Below are positions 43,493 through 51,138 of a DNA stretch of 64,000 bases, one piece after another. Made by a program: the position numbers and the translations under genes. The stretch comes from Arcticibacter sp041902385 (lineage in GTDB: Bacteria > Bacteroidota > Bacteroidia > Sphingobacteriales > Sphingobacteriaceae). Positions within the stretch are counted from its first letter, which is position 1. The number at the start of each line of letters is the position of its first letter. Where the stretch lies: contig NZ_CP169244.1 in the NCBI RefSeq assembly GCF_041902385.1, positions 2,418,001-2,482,000 on the forward strand, given 5' to 3'. Under the pieces are notes generated by a model. It had not been told where the DNA came from. It did not search any database and saw nothing but the letters and a program-made list of their open reading frames with translations.

Positions 43493-43524
43493 CAAAGATA
43501 ATAGCCGTTCCTGAAAATTGCAAA
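43493..43524 (-). promoter_or_regulatory. Promoter of the tRNA-like RNA
   Basis: On the minus strand TTTG (plus 43521-43524), a 20-nt spacer and TATCTTTG (plus 43493-43500) match the Bacteroidota consensus exactly. Transcription would begin near 43486, about 28 nt before the tRNA-like structure. Confidence 0.75.
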
Positions 43525-43655
43525 TTTTTTAATAAAAAAAATAAAAAAATGCGAGACCGGCAACGCGTTCGATTTTTTGTTGTGGTTTTGATAATGGCTA
43601 AGGCCGATTTGGTTTCGTTCCTGATTCTCTTCAAGTTTTCTTCATCTTATCTTTA

Positions 43656-43734
43656 AGTGCGGACTGAGTGCGGGTTGAGTCCGGGTTCACACCGGTATTT
43701 TGAGGGAAAACCCGGAGTAAGTCCGCACTCAGTC
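43656..43734. repeat. 11-bp tandem repeats and long inverted repeat (AGTCCGG type)
   Basis: Three units of an 11-bp repeat (AGTGCGGACTG and variants) occupy 43656-43688. The segment GACTGAGTGCGG ... TCCGGGTT (43662-43687) is the inverse of AACCCGGA ... CCGCACTCAGTC (43709-43734), with 20 of 26 positions pairing around a 21-nt loop. No gene is associated. It would form a large hairpin in RNA or single-stranded DNA. Confidence 0.7.
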
Positions 43735-44192
43735 TGCATGGAGGCCGCAAGCATTTCGAACTTGATAATGTTCTGCTGATAAGCTGATGTACTCGTGAGA
43801 GGAAAATGATGGAGTGTAAATCTAAACAAAATCGCTGTTATCCCGGATCTCTGCTTTGCAATTGATGCAGGTGCTGTTTGGGAGGGTCAGGAATAAAAAA
43901 ACGGCCTCCTTTTGCAGGAAGCCGTTCATCAACCAAACTAACTCAAAACAAAATCAATATGCAAACAAATCAATATGAATGTAAATAAGAGCAAAGCGTT
44001 ATTTACCCTACAAAAATGGAGGTTATAACAGCTTTTTTATATGATGGAAATCAAGTTGTGCGAAGATTGTTGTCACTTTCTCTAAAGCTGAGATGCGCGG
44101 CTCCCTAAGAGGGAGGGGAATGAGACTAAAGAGTAAATAGCGGGGAGCCTGTCGAACTGATCGTATCTTTTTTTAAGGATAATTTGTAATTG
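43735..44192. other. Intergenic region before rpsU
   Basis: No coding frame of convincing quality. It contains a minus-strand terminator-like hairpin at 43894-43926 and an A/C-rich stretch (43930-43980, CAACCAAACTAACTCAAAAC type) such as is common in untranslated regions of this group. A minus-strand transcript ending at the hairpin is conceivable, but no matching promoter was found. Confidence 0.4.
43894..43926 (-). terminator. Minus-strand terminator-like hairpin
   Basis: ACGGCTTCCT and AGGAGGCCGT pair (one G-T) on the minus strand and are followed by seven T. The transcript it would end is unknown. Confidence 0.55.
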
Positions 44193-44197
44193 TTTGA

Positions 44198-44226
44198 TTT
44201 GGAATAGGATATTTTACATATCTTTG
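44198..44226 (+). promoter_or_regulatory. Promoter of rpsU
   Basis: TATCTTTG at 44219-44226 with TTTG at 44198-44201 (17-nt spacer) or 44193-44196 (22-nt spacer), about 36 nt before the rpsU start. Confidence 0.75.
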
Positions 44227-44246
44227 CAGTCCTTAAAAAAAGAGAG

Positions 44247-44253
44247 GAGGTAT
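44247..44253 (+). promoter_or_regulatory. Strong Shine-Dalgarno of rpsU
   Basis: GAGGAGG about 9 nt upstream of the rpsU ATG, complementary to the 16S 3' end. It is one of only two such sites noticed in the window; the other precedes raiA. Confidence 0.75.
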
Positions 44254-44261
44254 ATAAGCAT

Positions 44262-44453
44262 ATGATTATTATCAACGTAAAAGACGGGGAATCTTTAGAT
44301 AAAGCCCTGAAACGTTTCAAGAAGAAATTCGAGAAGACCGGTGTATTAAGAGAATTACGCAGCCGTCAGGCTTTTGAGAAGAAGTCGGTAGCTCGTCGTA
44401 ACGTGGTTAAGCGTGCCGTGTACAAACAAACTCTCAACCAGGAAACTGTTTAG
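44262..44453 (+). CDS. rpsU: Ribosomal protein bS21
   Basis: A small basic 30S protein of 63 residues (MIIINVKDGESLDKALKRFKK, then RSRQAFEKKSVARRN), located near the anti-Shine-Dalgarno end of 16S rRNA. The gene is preceded by GAGGAGG 9-13 nt before the ATG, a strong Shine-Dalgarno, whereas most genes here have none. In Bacteroidota the 16S anti-SD is known to be sequestered partly by bS21, so a strong SD on its own mRNA fits autoregulation. It starts the rpsU-xer-raiA block. Confidence 0.97.
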   Translation: MIIINVKDGESLDKALKRFKKKFEKTGVLRELRSRQAFEKKSVARRNVVKRAVYKQTLNQETV

Positions 44454-44521
44454 AATTTCTTAAAGAAACCGATATTTAAAACTATTTGTATATTGCATTT
44501 GCGATATGCAAATAGTTTTTC

Positions 44522-45399
44522 ATGTTTATAGGGCGGTTTCAGAATTATTTACAATACGAAAAGCGTTATTCAGGTTATACCATTAATGCTTATATAAAGG
44601 ACGTTGAGCAGTTTGCGCTATTCATCGGAGAAGAAGAAGCTGCTTTTTTAAAAGCGAGGCACCAGGACGTCAGGGCGTGGATAGTGGCGCTGATGGAAGA
44701 ACTTGATGCCAGGAGTATAAATAGAAAGTTATCCTCGCTGAGGACCTTCTATAAGTTTTTGAACCGGGAAGGCTTTATCAATTCAAACCCCATGTTGTTG
44801 GTAAAGGCTCTTAAAACTTCCAAACCTCTTCCGCCTGTCGTGCACGATGCAGGCTTGAGCGAGCTGCTCGATAATGACACAGTTTTTTCAGATGATTTTT
44901 CGGGTCTACGGGATCGCCTTGTTCTCGAAATGCTGTTTGGCACCGGAATGCGGCTGGCCGAACTGCTCGCTCTTAAAGAGTCTGACGTTGATTTCTATGA
45001 AAAAAGGGTGAAGGTGCTCGGGAAGCGGTCAAAGGAACGGCTTATTCCAATAAACGCCACTTTAACCGCGGTGATCAGAAATTATATTGAGCAAAAAAAA
45101 TTAAGAAGTTTGATAATGATTCATTAGTTTTGATAGTGACAGATGAGGGGAAGGCCGGTTATCCTAAGTTCGTTTACCGGCTTGTCAGAAAGTACCTCTC
45201 GCTCATTACGACGTCAGAAAAGAGGAGTCCGCATGTGTTGCGGCACTCGTTTGCTACCAGTCTTTTGAACAGAGGTGCGGATCTAAACGCAGTGAAAGAA
45301 CTTTTGGGGCACGCCAGTCTGGCAGCCACTCAGGTCTATACCCATAATTCTGTCGAGAAGTTAAAATCAATTTATAAACAGGCCCATCCAAAGGCTTAA
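44522..45399 (+). pseudogene. Xer-type tyrosine recombinase, frameshifted
   Basis: The N-terminal SAM-like DNA-binding domain (FQNYLQYEKRYSGYTINAYIKDVEQF) and catalytic domain with Arg in GTGMRLAEL (about 144) are in the first part (stop at 45127). HVLRHSFATSLLNRGADL, LLGHASLAATQVYTH and the catalytic Tyr are in the second part (to 45399). Adding one A to the eight-A run at 45093-45100 joins them through IEQKKIKKFDNDSLVLIVTDEGKAG into about 292 residues, the normal XerC/XerD length. Position between rpsU and raiA is typical of the chromosomal Xer gene in Bacteroidota, so this is a housekeeping dimer-resolution enzyme rather than a phage integrase. Confidence 0.87.
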
Positions 45400-45411
45400 A
45401 AAGGAGGAAAA

Positions 45412-45750
45412 ATGAAAATCACAGTTCAATCCATCCATTTCAACGCAGACAGGAAACTGCTCGACTTCATTCAGCGTAAAACAGAAAAGCTAGATCAGTT
45501 TTTCGATCAGATCTTAAGTGCTGAAGTGTATCTCAGATTAGAGAAAACAGAAGATGAGCAGAATAAAATAGTAGAAATAAAACTGACGCTACCACGTACT
45601 CAACTATTCTCTAAAGAGCAATGCAAGTCATTTGAGGAAGCAACCGATCTGTCCATAGAATCACTGAGGCGGCAGATCGATAAACACAAGGCTAAGTCGC
45701 GCGCTGTAGTAGCCGGTTCACGCACAGAATCTCAACTTGTTGAAGAGTAA
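45412..45750 (+). CDS. raiA: Ribosome hibernation-promoting factor (HPF/RaiA family)
   Basis: A 112-residue beta-alpha-beta-beta-beta-alpha protein (MKITVQSIHFNADRKLLDFIQRKTEKL, VYLRLEKTEDEQNKIVEIKL, SIESLRRQIDKHKAK) that binds the 30S decoding region and inactivates ribosomes in stationary phase. The short form without the dimerisation domain is present. A strong AAGGAGG lies 5 nt before the ATG, unusual for this genome. It is followed by a terminator and the tRNA cluster. Confidence 0.93.
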   Translation: MKITVQSIHFNADRKLLDFIQRKTEKLDQFFDQILSAEVYLRLEKTEDEQNKIVEIKLTLPRTQLFSKEQCKSFEEATDLSIESLRRQIDKHKAKSRAVVAGSRTESQLVEE

Positions 45751-45802
45751 GGGATTGTAGCGGATCGGTGTGCCATGTGAGTCACTGACATTTATAAAAA
45801 GG

Positions 45803-45834
45803 GGCCGGCTGGATTCTTCCGCCGGCCTTTTTTT
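45803..45834 (+). terminator. Terminator after raiA
   Basis: GGCCGGC and GCCGGCC form a perfect 7-bp stem with an 11-nt loop, followed by seven T. It ends the rpsU-xer-raiA unit. Confidence 0.93.
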
Positions 45835-45842
45835 AAAAAAAT

Positions 45843-45872
45843 TTTGATCAATTGGTATTTTGTGTAGATTTG
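45843..45872 (+). promoter_or_regulatory. Promoter of the tRNA-tuf unit
   Basis: TTTG at 45843-45846, 18 nt, then TAGATTTG at 45865-45872. A second -7-like element, TACTTTTG, at 45970-45977 lies closer to the first tRNA but lacks a clear -33. Confidence 0.6.
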
Positions 45873-46016
45873 CAATCCCTTTCGGAAAGGTTCTAAATGA
45901 AGAAAACAACACCGAAAAGCGGATGTTCTTTAAAAAGAAAAAAGTTTTAGGAATTTCAAAAATAATGCATACTTTTGCAGGCCTTAAGAAATATAAGAAC
46001 ATTGAAAGTAAAATAA

Positions 46017-46089
<73 letters not shown>

Positions 46090-46147
46090 CCGGATTTGCA
46101 ATTCTGACATCAGGTTAGCCTGAGGTTAAGAAGGAGTAGGTCAGGCT

Positions 46148-46228
46148 GGGGAGATTCCAGAGCGGTCAAATGGGACGGACTGTAAATCCGTTGCTTCGGC
46201 TTCGAAGGTTCGAATCCTTCTCTCCCCA
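46148..46228 (+). tRNA. tRNA-Tyr (anticodon GTA)
   Basis: Acceptor GGGGAGA with TCTCCCC, anticodon loop CTGTAAA between ACGGA and TCCGT, a long variable arm (class II) and T-loop TTCGAAT. Confidence 0.97.
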
Positions 46229-46318
46229 CCGGTATTTTGATTGCGAAGTGTCTTGGTTGTTGAATCTTTATTGATACTCGGAATCAGGATGGCAAGTCTG
46301 AAAACTAAAATAAAATAA

Positions 46319-46391
46319 GCGGAAGTAGCTCAGTTGGTAGAGCGATAGCCTTCCAAGCTATAGGTCGCGAGTTCGAACCTCGTCTTCCGCT
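46319..46391 (+). tRNA. tRNA-Gly (anticodon TCC)
   Basis: Acceptor GCGGAAG with CTTCCGC, anticodon loop CTTCCAA between ATAGC and GCTAT, T-loop TTCGAAC. The discriminator is T. Confidence 0.97.
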
Positions 46392-46472
46392 CATTTTTAA
46401 CTAGCAGCCGGCAGTTTGTCGTTTGCAGTTTTTTTTATGAGAACTTGTAAATGAAGCTGCAAAGATAAATAA

Positions 46473-46544
<72 letters not shown>

Positions 46545-46604
46545 CAGGGAAGGTATATAACAAATACTAATAAAAAATAATAACCTACTAATAAGTATAA
46601 AAAC

Positions 46605-47792
46605 ATGGCAAAAGAAAAATTTGACCGCAGTAAACCGCACTTAAATATCGGTACTATCGGCCACGTTGACCACGGTAAAACCACTCTTACTGCTGCTATC
46701 ACTAAAGTGTTATCTGATGCAGGTTTGTCAGAGGCTCGTTCATTTGATTCTATTGACTCTGCTCCTGAGGAAAAGGAAAGAGGTATCACCATCAATACAG
46801 CACACGTTGAGTATTCAACTCAAAACCGTCACTACGCACACGTTGACTGTCCTGGACACGCCGACTATGTGAAGAACATGGTTACTGGTGCTGCACAGAT
46901 GGACGGAGCTATCCTGGTAGTTGCTTCAACTGACGGTCCGATGCCACAAACTCGTGAGCACATCCTTCTTGCTCGTCAGGTAGGTGTACCAGCACTTGTT
47001 GTTTTCATGAACAAGGTTGACATGGTAGACGATCCTGAGTTGTTAGACTTAGTAGAAATGGAAGTTCGTGAGTTATTATCATTCTACGAATTCCCTGGTG
47101 ATGATATCCCTGTGATCCGCGGATCTGCTTTAGGTGGTCTTAACGGCGAGCCTCAGTGGGTTGAAAAGATCATGGAATTAATGGCAGCTGTAGATAGCTA
47201 CATTCCAATTCCTCCACGTCTGACTGACCTTCCTTTCCTTATGCCAGTTGAAGACGTATTCTCAATCACTGGTCGTGGTACAGTTGCTACTGGTCGTATC
47301 GAGCGTGGTGTTATCAACTCTGGTGACCCTGTAGAAATCCTCGGTATGGGTGCTGAAAACCTGAAGTCAACTGTGACTGGGGTTGAAATGTTCCGTAAGA
47401 TCCTTGACAGAGGTGAAGCTGGTGACAACGTAGGTTTATTGTTACGTGGTATTGAAAAGACTGATATCCGTCGTGGTATGGTTATCTGTAAGCCAGGTTC
47501 TGTAACTCCTCACACTGACTTCAAGGCAGAGGTTTACGTTCTGTCAAAGGCTGAAGGTGGTCGTCACACTCCATTCTTCAACAAATACCGTCCTCAGTTC
47601 TACTTCCGTACTACAGACGTAACAGGTGAAATTTCACTTGCTGAAGGTGTAGAAATGGTGATGCCTGGTGACAACGTTACTATCACTGTAAAGCTTATCA
47701 ATGCAATTGCAATGGAAAAAGGTTTACGTTTCGCTATCCGCGAAGGTGGTAGAACAGTTGGTGCTGGACAGGTAACTGAAATCTTAAAATAA
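46605..47792 (+). CDS. tuf: Elongation factor Tu
   Basis: Delivers aminoacyl-tRNA to the ribosome. It has 395 residues. The G1 motif GHVDHGKTT is at about 19-27, the switch II motif DCPGHADYV and NKVDMVDD (G4) are visible, and domains 2 and 3 are complete. Codons are strongly biased towards T-ending forms (GGT, GTT, CGT), as expected for a highly expressed gene. It lies in the tRNA-tuf-tRNA-secE-nusG-rpl-rpo block. Confidence 0.99.
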   Translation: MAKEKFDRSKPHLNIGTIGHVDHGKTTLTAAITKVLSDAGLSEARSFDSIDSAPEEKERGITINTAHVEYSTQNRHYAHVDCPGHADYVKNMVTGAAQMDGAILVVASTDGPMPQTREHILLARQVGVPALVVFMNKVDMVDDPELLDLVEMEVRELLSFYEFPGDDIPVIRGSALGGLNGEPQWVEKIMELMAAVDSYIPIPPRLTDLPFLMPVEDVFSITGRGTVATGRIERGVINSGDPVEILGMGAENLKSTVTGVEMFRKILDRGEAGDNVGLLLRGIEKTDIRRGMVICKPGSVTPHTDFKAEVYVLSKAEGGRHTPFFNKYRPQFYFRTTDVTGEISLAEGVEMVMPGDNVTITVKLINAIAMEKGLRFAIREGGRTVGAGQVTEILK

Positions 47793-47833
47793 TCACGCTT
47801 CGCTCCCTGTGAGTTAAGTTTGAACTAAATATT

Positions 47834-47902
47834 AAGAGTACCCTGAATAAATTTTGGGGTACTCTTAAAATAAAAAGAGCGACAATAAGCTGATTGTCGG
47901 CT
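47834..47902 (+). promoter_or_regulatory. Two hairpins between tuf and tRNA-Trp
   Basis: AAGAGTACCC (47834) with GGGTACTCTT (ending 47866) is a perfect 10-bp stem but lacks a T-run. A second stem, GACAAT with ATTGTC, follows at 47881-47898. They may be RNA-processing signals or a weak terminator. Confidence 0.5.
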
Positions 47903-47913
47903 ATAACCAATAC

Positions 47914-47984
47914 ACGGGCATAGTTCAATGGTAGAATAGAGGTCTCCAAAACCTTTGATCAGGGTTCGAATCCTTGTGCCCGTG
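47914..47984 (+). tRNA. tRNA-Trp (anticodon CCA)
   Basis: Acceptor ACGGGCA with TGCCCGT, anticodon loop CTCCAAA between GAGGT and ACCTT, T-loop TTCGAAT. It lies 15 bp before secE, a common Bacteroidota arrangement. Confidence 0.95.
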
Positions 47985-47999
47985 CTTAAGTTTGCAAAA

Positions 48000-48194
48000 A
48001 TGGCTAACGTAGTTGAATTTATAAAAGAATCTTACGACGAGATGCTTCATAAGGTTTCATGGCCTACATGGAGTGAATTGCAGAACTCAGCGGTTATTGT
48101 ACTTGTAGCTTCTGTTATTATCGCACTAATGATTCTTGCGATGGATGAGTCGGCAGGCAATCTTTTGAAATTTTTCTACAGATCAGTTGCTTAA
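48000..48194 (+). CDS. secE: Preprotein translocase subunit SecE
   Basis: A 64-residue, single-helix form of SecE starting at 48000 (MANVVEFIKESYDEML). It has the conserved amphipathic KVSWPTWSEL and a membrane helix (about 30-47, VIVLVASVIIALMILAM). It stabilises SecY in the translocon. The frame is open from 47955 but runs through tRNA-Trp, so the later Met is used. Confidence 0.95.
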   Translation: MANVVEFIKESYDEMLHKVSWPTWSELQNSAVIVLVASVIIALMILAMDESAGNLLKFFYRSVA

Positions 48195-48210
48195 CAAAAT
48201 AAAGAATACA

Positions 48211-48753
48211 ATGAGTGAACAACTGAAGTGGTACGTAGTCAGAGCGGTAAGCGGTAAGGAAAAGAAAGTTAAGCAATATATAGAGACTGAGGTTAGTCGC
48301 CTTGGTATTTCTCATTTAGTCCCTCAGGTGCTGATCCCAATGGAGAAGTATTATCAAATGCGGGACGGCAAGAAAATAGCAAAGGAACGCAACTATTATC
48401 CTGGCTATGTGCTGATTGAAGCAGCACTTGACGGGGAGCTGGAGCACGTGATCAAGAACGTGAACAGTGTGATCGGATTTCTTGGTGACAAGGGAGGAAA
48501 TGCAGTTCCGTTGCGGCCCTCAGAGGTGAATCGTATACTTGGAAAAGTGGACGAAATGAGCCAGCAGGGCGAAACAATGAATGTTCCTTATTATGTTGGT
48601 GAAAACGTGAAGGTGATGGACGGACCGTTTAATGGTTTTACCGGCGTAATTGAAGAGGTGAATGAAGAGAAGAAGAAGCTGAAGGTGATGGTGAAGATCT
48701 TCGGACGCCGCACTCCTCTCGAATTAAACTACATGCAGGTCGAAAAAGAGTAA
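48211..48753 (+). CDS. nusG: Transcription termination/antitermination factor NusG
   Basis: A 180-residue protein with the NGN domain (WYVVRAVSGKEKKVKQYI, YYPGYVLIEA) and a C-terminal KOW domain (GENVKVMDGPFNGFTGVIEEV). It binds RNA polymerase and couples it to Rho or ribosomes. I start at MSEQLKWYV (48211), 16 bp after secE, rather than the earlier in-frame Met at 48187. Confidence 0.96.
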   Translation: MSEQLKWYVVRAVSGKEKKVKQYIETEVSRLGISHLVPQVLIPMEKYYQMRDGKKIAKERNYYPGYVLIEAALDGELEHVIKNVNSVIGFLGDKGGNAVPLRPSEVNRILGKVDEMSQQGETMNVPYYVGENVKVMDGPFNGFTGVIEEVNEEKKKLKVMVKIFGRRTPLELNYMQVEKE

Positions 48754-48866
48754 TACCGAAAGGTAGTCGACCGGAGTTTAACTCTTCCCTCCTGAAATAG
48801 CAGATATGAGCTCAAATGTTACAGCTTCCAACTTACTAACATTGAGTAATAAATAAATAAACAAAA

Positions 48867-49310
48867 ATGGCAAAAGAAGTCAGTGCGTTAGTAAAATTAC
48901 AAATCAAGGGTGGCGCTGCAAATCCATCTCCTCCGGTAGGACCTGCATTGGGTGCTAAGGGTGTGAACATTATGGAGTTTTGCAAACAGTTTAATGCGCG
49001 TACTCAAGATAAGCCAGGTAAAGTATTGCCTGTTGTAATTACAGTGTATGCTGATAAGTCTTTTGATTTTATCATCAAGACTCCTCCTGTAGCTGTTCAG
49101 CTGCTAGAAGTATCAGGAGTTAAAAGTGGTTCAGCAGAACCTAACCGTAAAAAGGTAGCTTCTGTATCCTGGGAACAGGTAGAAACCATTGCGAAAGATA
49201 AAATGCCAGACTTAAATGCTTTTACTGTAGAGTCAGCTATGAGAATGGTTGCCGGTACAGCACGTAGTATGGGAATTACCGTAACTGGTAATGCACCCTG
49301 GAACAGTTAA
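48867..49310 (+). CDS. rplK: Ribosomal protein uL11
   Basis: A 147-residue 50S protein of the GTPase-associated centre. The conserved KLQIKGGAANPSPPVGPALG is at about 10-29, with the proline-rich hinge, and the C-terminal RNA-binding domain ends with MRMVAGTARSMGITV. First of the rplKA-rplJL-rpoBC block. Confidence 0.98.
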   Translation: MAKEVSALVKLQIKGGAANPSPPVGPALGAKGVNIMEFCKQFNARTQDKPGKVLPVVITVYADKSFDFIIKTPPVAVQLLEVSGVKSGSAEPNRKKVASVSWEQVETIAKDKMPDLNAFTVESAMRMVAGTARSMGITVTGNAPWNS

Positions 49311-49330
49311 TTAATTAAATCAGTTAAGAA

Positions 49331-50029
49331 GTGGCTAGATTATCAAAAAATCAAAAAAAGGCACTCTCCAAGATTGAGGCAGGTAGGGTATATTCTTTAC
49401 AGGAAGCTTCTGCTTTGGTAAAGGACATTACTACAACCAAATTTGATGCGTCTGTCGATATCGACGTCCGTTTAGGGGTCGATCCTCGTAAGGCAAATCA
49501 GATGGTTCGTGGTATTGCTACCCTTCCTCATGGCACAGGTAAGACTGTTCGCGTTTTGGCTTTAGTAACTCCTGACAAGGAAGAAGAAGCGAAAGCTGCA
49601 GGTGCAGATTACGTTGGTCTGGACGAGTATATTTCTAAAATAGAAGGTGGATGGACCGATGTGGATATCATCATTACTATGCCTAGTGTGATGGCTAAGG
49701 TTGGTAGGCTTGGACGTATTTTAGGTCCGCGTAACCTGATGCCGAATCCTAAGTCAGGTACTGTAACTACTGAAGTTGGTAAGGCAGTGTCTGAAGTAAA
49801 GGCTGGTAAGATTGATTTCAAGGTTGATAAGACCGGTATCATTCATACCTCTATCGGAAAGGCATCTTTCCCAGCTGAGAAGATCTATGAAAATGCTCTT
49901 GAAGTACTTCAGACGCTTTCAAGGTTAAAACCATCAGCGGCAAAAGGAACATATTTTAAGAGTATCCATCTCTCTTCAACTATGTCTCCTGGAATCGAAA
50001 TTGAAACTAAATCAGTAGCGGGGATCTAG
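49331..50029 (+). CDS. rplA: Ribosomal protein uL1
   Basis: The L1-stalk protein, 232 residues, starting at GTG (MARLSKNQKK). Conserved RLGVDPRKANQMVRG, GRLGRILGPRNLMPNPKSGTV and the domain II insertion are visible. In many bacteria L1 represses its own operon by binding mRNA; no L1-site mimic was identified here. Confidence 0.98.
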   Translation: MARLSKNQKKALSKIEAGRVYSLQEASALVKDITTTKFDASVDIDVRLGVDPRKANQMVRGIATLPHGTGKTVRVLALVTPDKEEEAKAAGADYVGLDEYISKIEGGWTDVDIIITMPSVMAKVGRLGRILGPRNLMPNPKSGTVTTEVGKAVSEVKAGKIDFKVDKTGIIHTSIGKASFPAEKIYENALEVLQTLSRLKPSAAKGTYFKSIHLSSTMSPGIEIETKSVAGI

Positions 50030-50031
50030 TC

Positions 50032-50550
50032 ATGAGAAAAGAAGAGAAACACGAGATTGTTCAGTCCCTTACCGAGCAGATTAAAGAGTACGGGAACTTT
50101 TATATCACCGACACAGCAGATCTTACCGTTGCTAAAATCAATGCGATTCGCCGTAAGTTTTTCGAAAACGGAATCTCTCTTCAGGTTGCTAAAAACTCAC
50201 TTATCCGCAAGGCTTTAGAAGCTGCGGGAGTAGAAGCGCCTGAGTTGGATGGCGTGTTAAAAGGTTCGTCTACTATTTTGTTCTCGTCTGTAGCAAATGC
50301 TCCGGCGAAGCTGATAAAGGAACTAAGGAAGACTGGTGATAAGCCGATTTTGAAGGGCGCATATATTGATACCGCCGTATTTGTTGGTGATAAGCAGTTA
50401 GATGCGCTTGCAAGCCTTAAATCTAAGGAAGAACTTGTTGGTGAAATCATTGGATTGCTGCAGTCACCTGCGAAGAACGTTATCTCTGGCCTTCAGTCAG
50501 GTGGAAACAAGCTTGCAGGAATTGTTAAAACATTACAGGAAAGAGGTTAA
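50032..50550 (+). CDS. rplJ: Ribosomal protein uL10
   Basis: A 172-residue stalk-base protein (KHEIVQSLTEQIKEYGNFYIT, NAIRRKFFENGISLQVAKNSL) that anchors L7/L12 dimers. It starts only 2 bp after rplA, so no separate L10 leader can be present. Confidence 0.97.
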   Translation: MRKEEKHEIVQSLTEQIKEYGNFYITDTADLTVAKINAIRRKFFENGISLQVAKNSLIRKALEAAGVEAPELDGVLKGSSTILFSSVANAPAKLIKELRKTGDKPILKGAYIDTAVFVGDKQLDALASLKSKEELVGEIIGLLQSPAKNVISGLQSGGNKLAGIVKTLQERG

Positions 50551-50608
50551 GACAGACACCTTAAAGTTCGTCACTTAAAAAAGTATTAAATTTTAAAATT
50601 TAAATAAA

Positions 50609-50989
50609 ATGGCAGATTTAAAAGCGTTTGCTGAACAATTAGTAAACTTAACAGTAAAAGAAGTTAACGAGTTAGCTCAGATCCTGAAAGATGAGTATGG
50701 TATTGAGCCTGCTGCTGCTGCGGTTGCAGTTGCTGCTCCTGCTGCCGGTGGCGATGCACCTGCTGCTGCAGAAGAGAAGACTGCGTTCGATGTGATTTTG
50801 AAAGAAGCTGGAGGTCAGAAATTGGCAGTTGTTAAGTTAGTAAAAGACTTAACTGGTCTTGGACTGAAAGAAGCTAAGGATTTAGTAGACGGCGCTCCAA
50901 AAGAACTTAAGACCGGTGTTGCTAAAGACGAAGCTGAAGCTCTTAAAAAACAATTAGAAGAAGCAGGAGCTGTTGTTGAGATTAAATAA
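50609..50989 (+). CDS. rplL: Ribosomal protein bL12 (L7/L12)
   Basis: A 126-residue stalk protein: N-terminal dimerisation helices, an Ala/Pro-rich hinge (about 32-56) and the C-terminal factor-binding domain (KTAFDVILKEAGGQKLAVVK, GLGLKEAKDLVDGAPK). It recruits translation GTPases. Confidence 0.98.
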   Translation: MADLKAFAEQLVNLTVKEVNELAQILKDEYGIEPAAAAVAVAAPAAGGDAPAAAEEKTAFDVILKEAGGQKLAVVKLVKDLTGLGLKEAKDLVDGAPKELKTGVAKDEAEALKKQLEEAGAVVEIK

Positions 50990-51017
50990 GCTCTCCAACG
51001 CGATTTAATAATACTTA

Positions 51018-51040
51018 GACTCCGGTTATTCACCGGGGTC
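51018..51040 (+). terminator. Attenuator-like hairpin between rplL and rpoB
   Basis: GACTCCGGT and ACCGGGGTC pair over 9 bp (one T-G) with a 5-nt loop, followed by a T-rich tail. A partial terminator between L12 and RNA polymerase genes is known in E. coli; this is the matching position. Confidence 0.55.
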
Positions 51041-51138
51041 TATTGTTGTTTGTATTGTACCCATTTTTGTTTGACTTACAAGATTGGGGAGGATCCCGAA
51101 ATAAGTCACAGTTTATTATAAACTAAAATCTTAATCCA

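Noticed and set aside
43371..43634. Minus-strand 87-codon frame
   Set aside because: It runs through the promoter and body of the tRNA-like RNA; the RNA fold explains the sequence better.
44522..45399. Phage integrase or mobile element
   Set aside because: The tyrosine recombinase has Xer-type length and motifs and sits in the standard rpsU-raiA context, with no attachment sites or phage genes.
50009..50031. L10 leader regulatory RNA before rplJ
   Set aside because: Only 2 bp separate rplA and rplJ, so there is no room for a leader.
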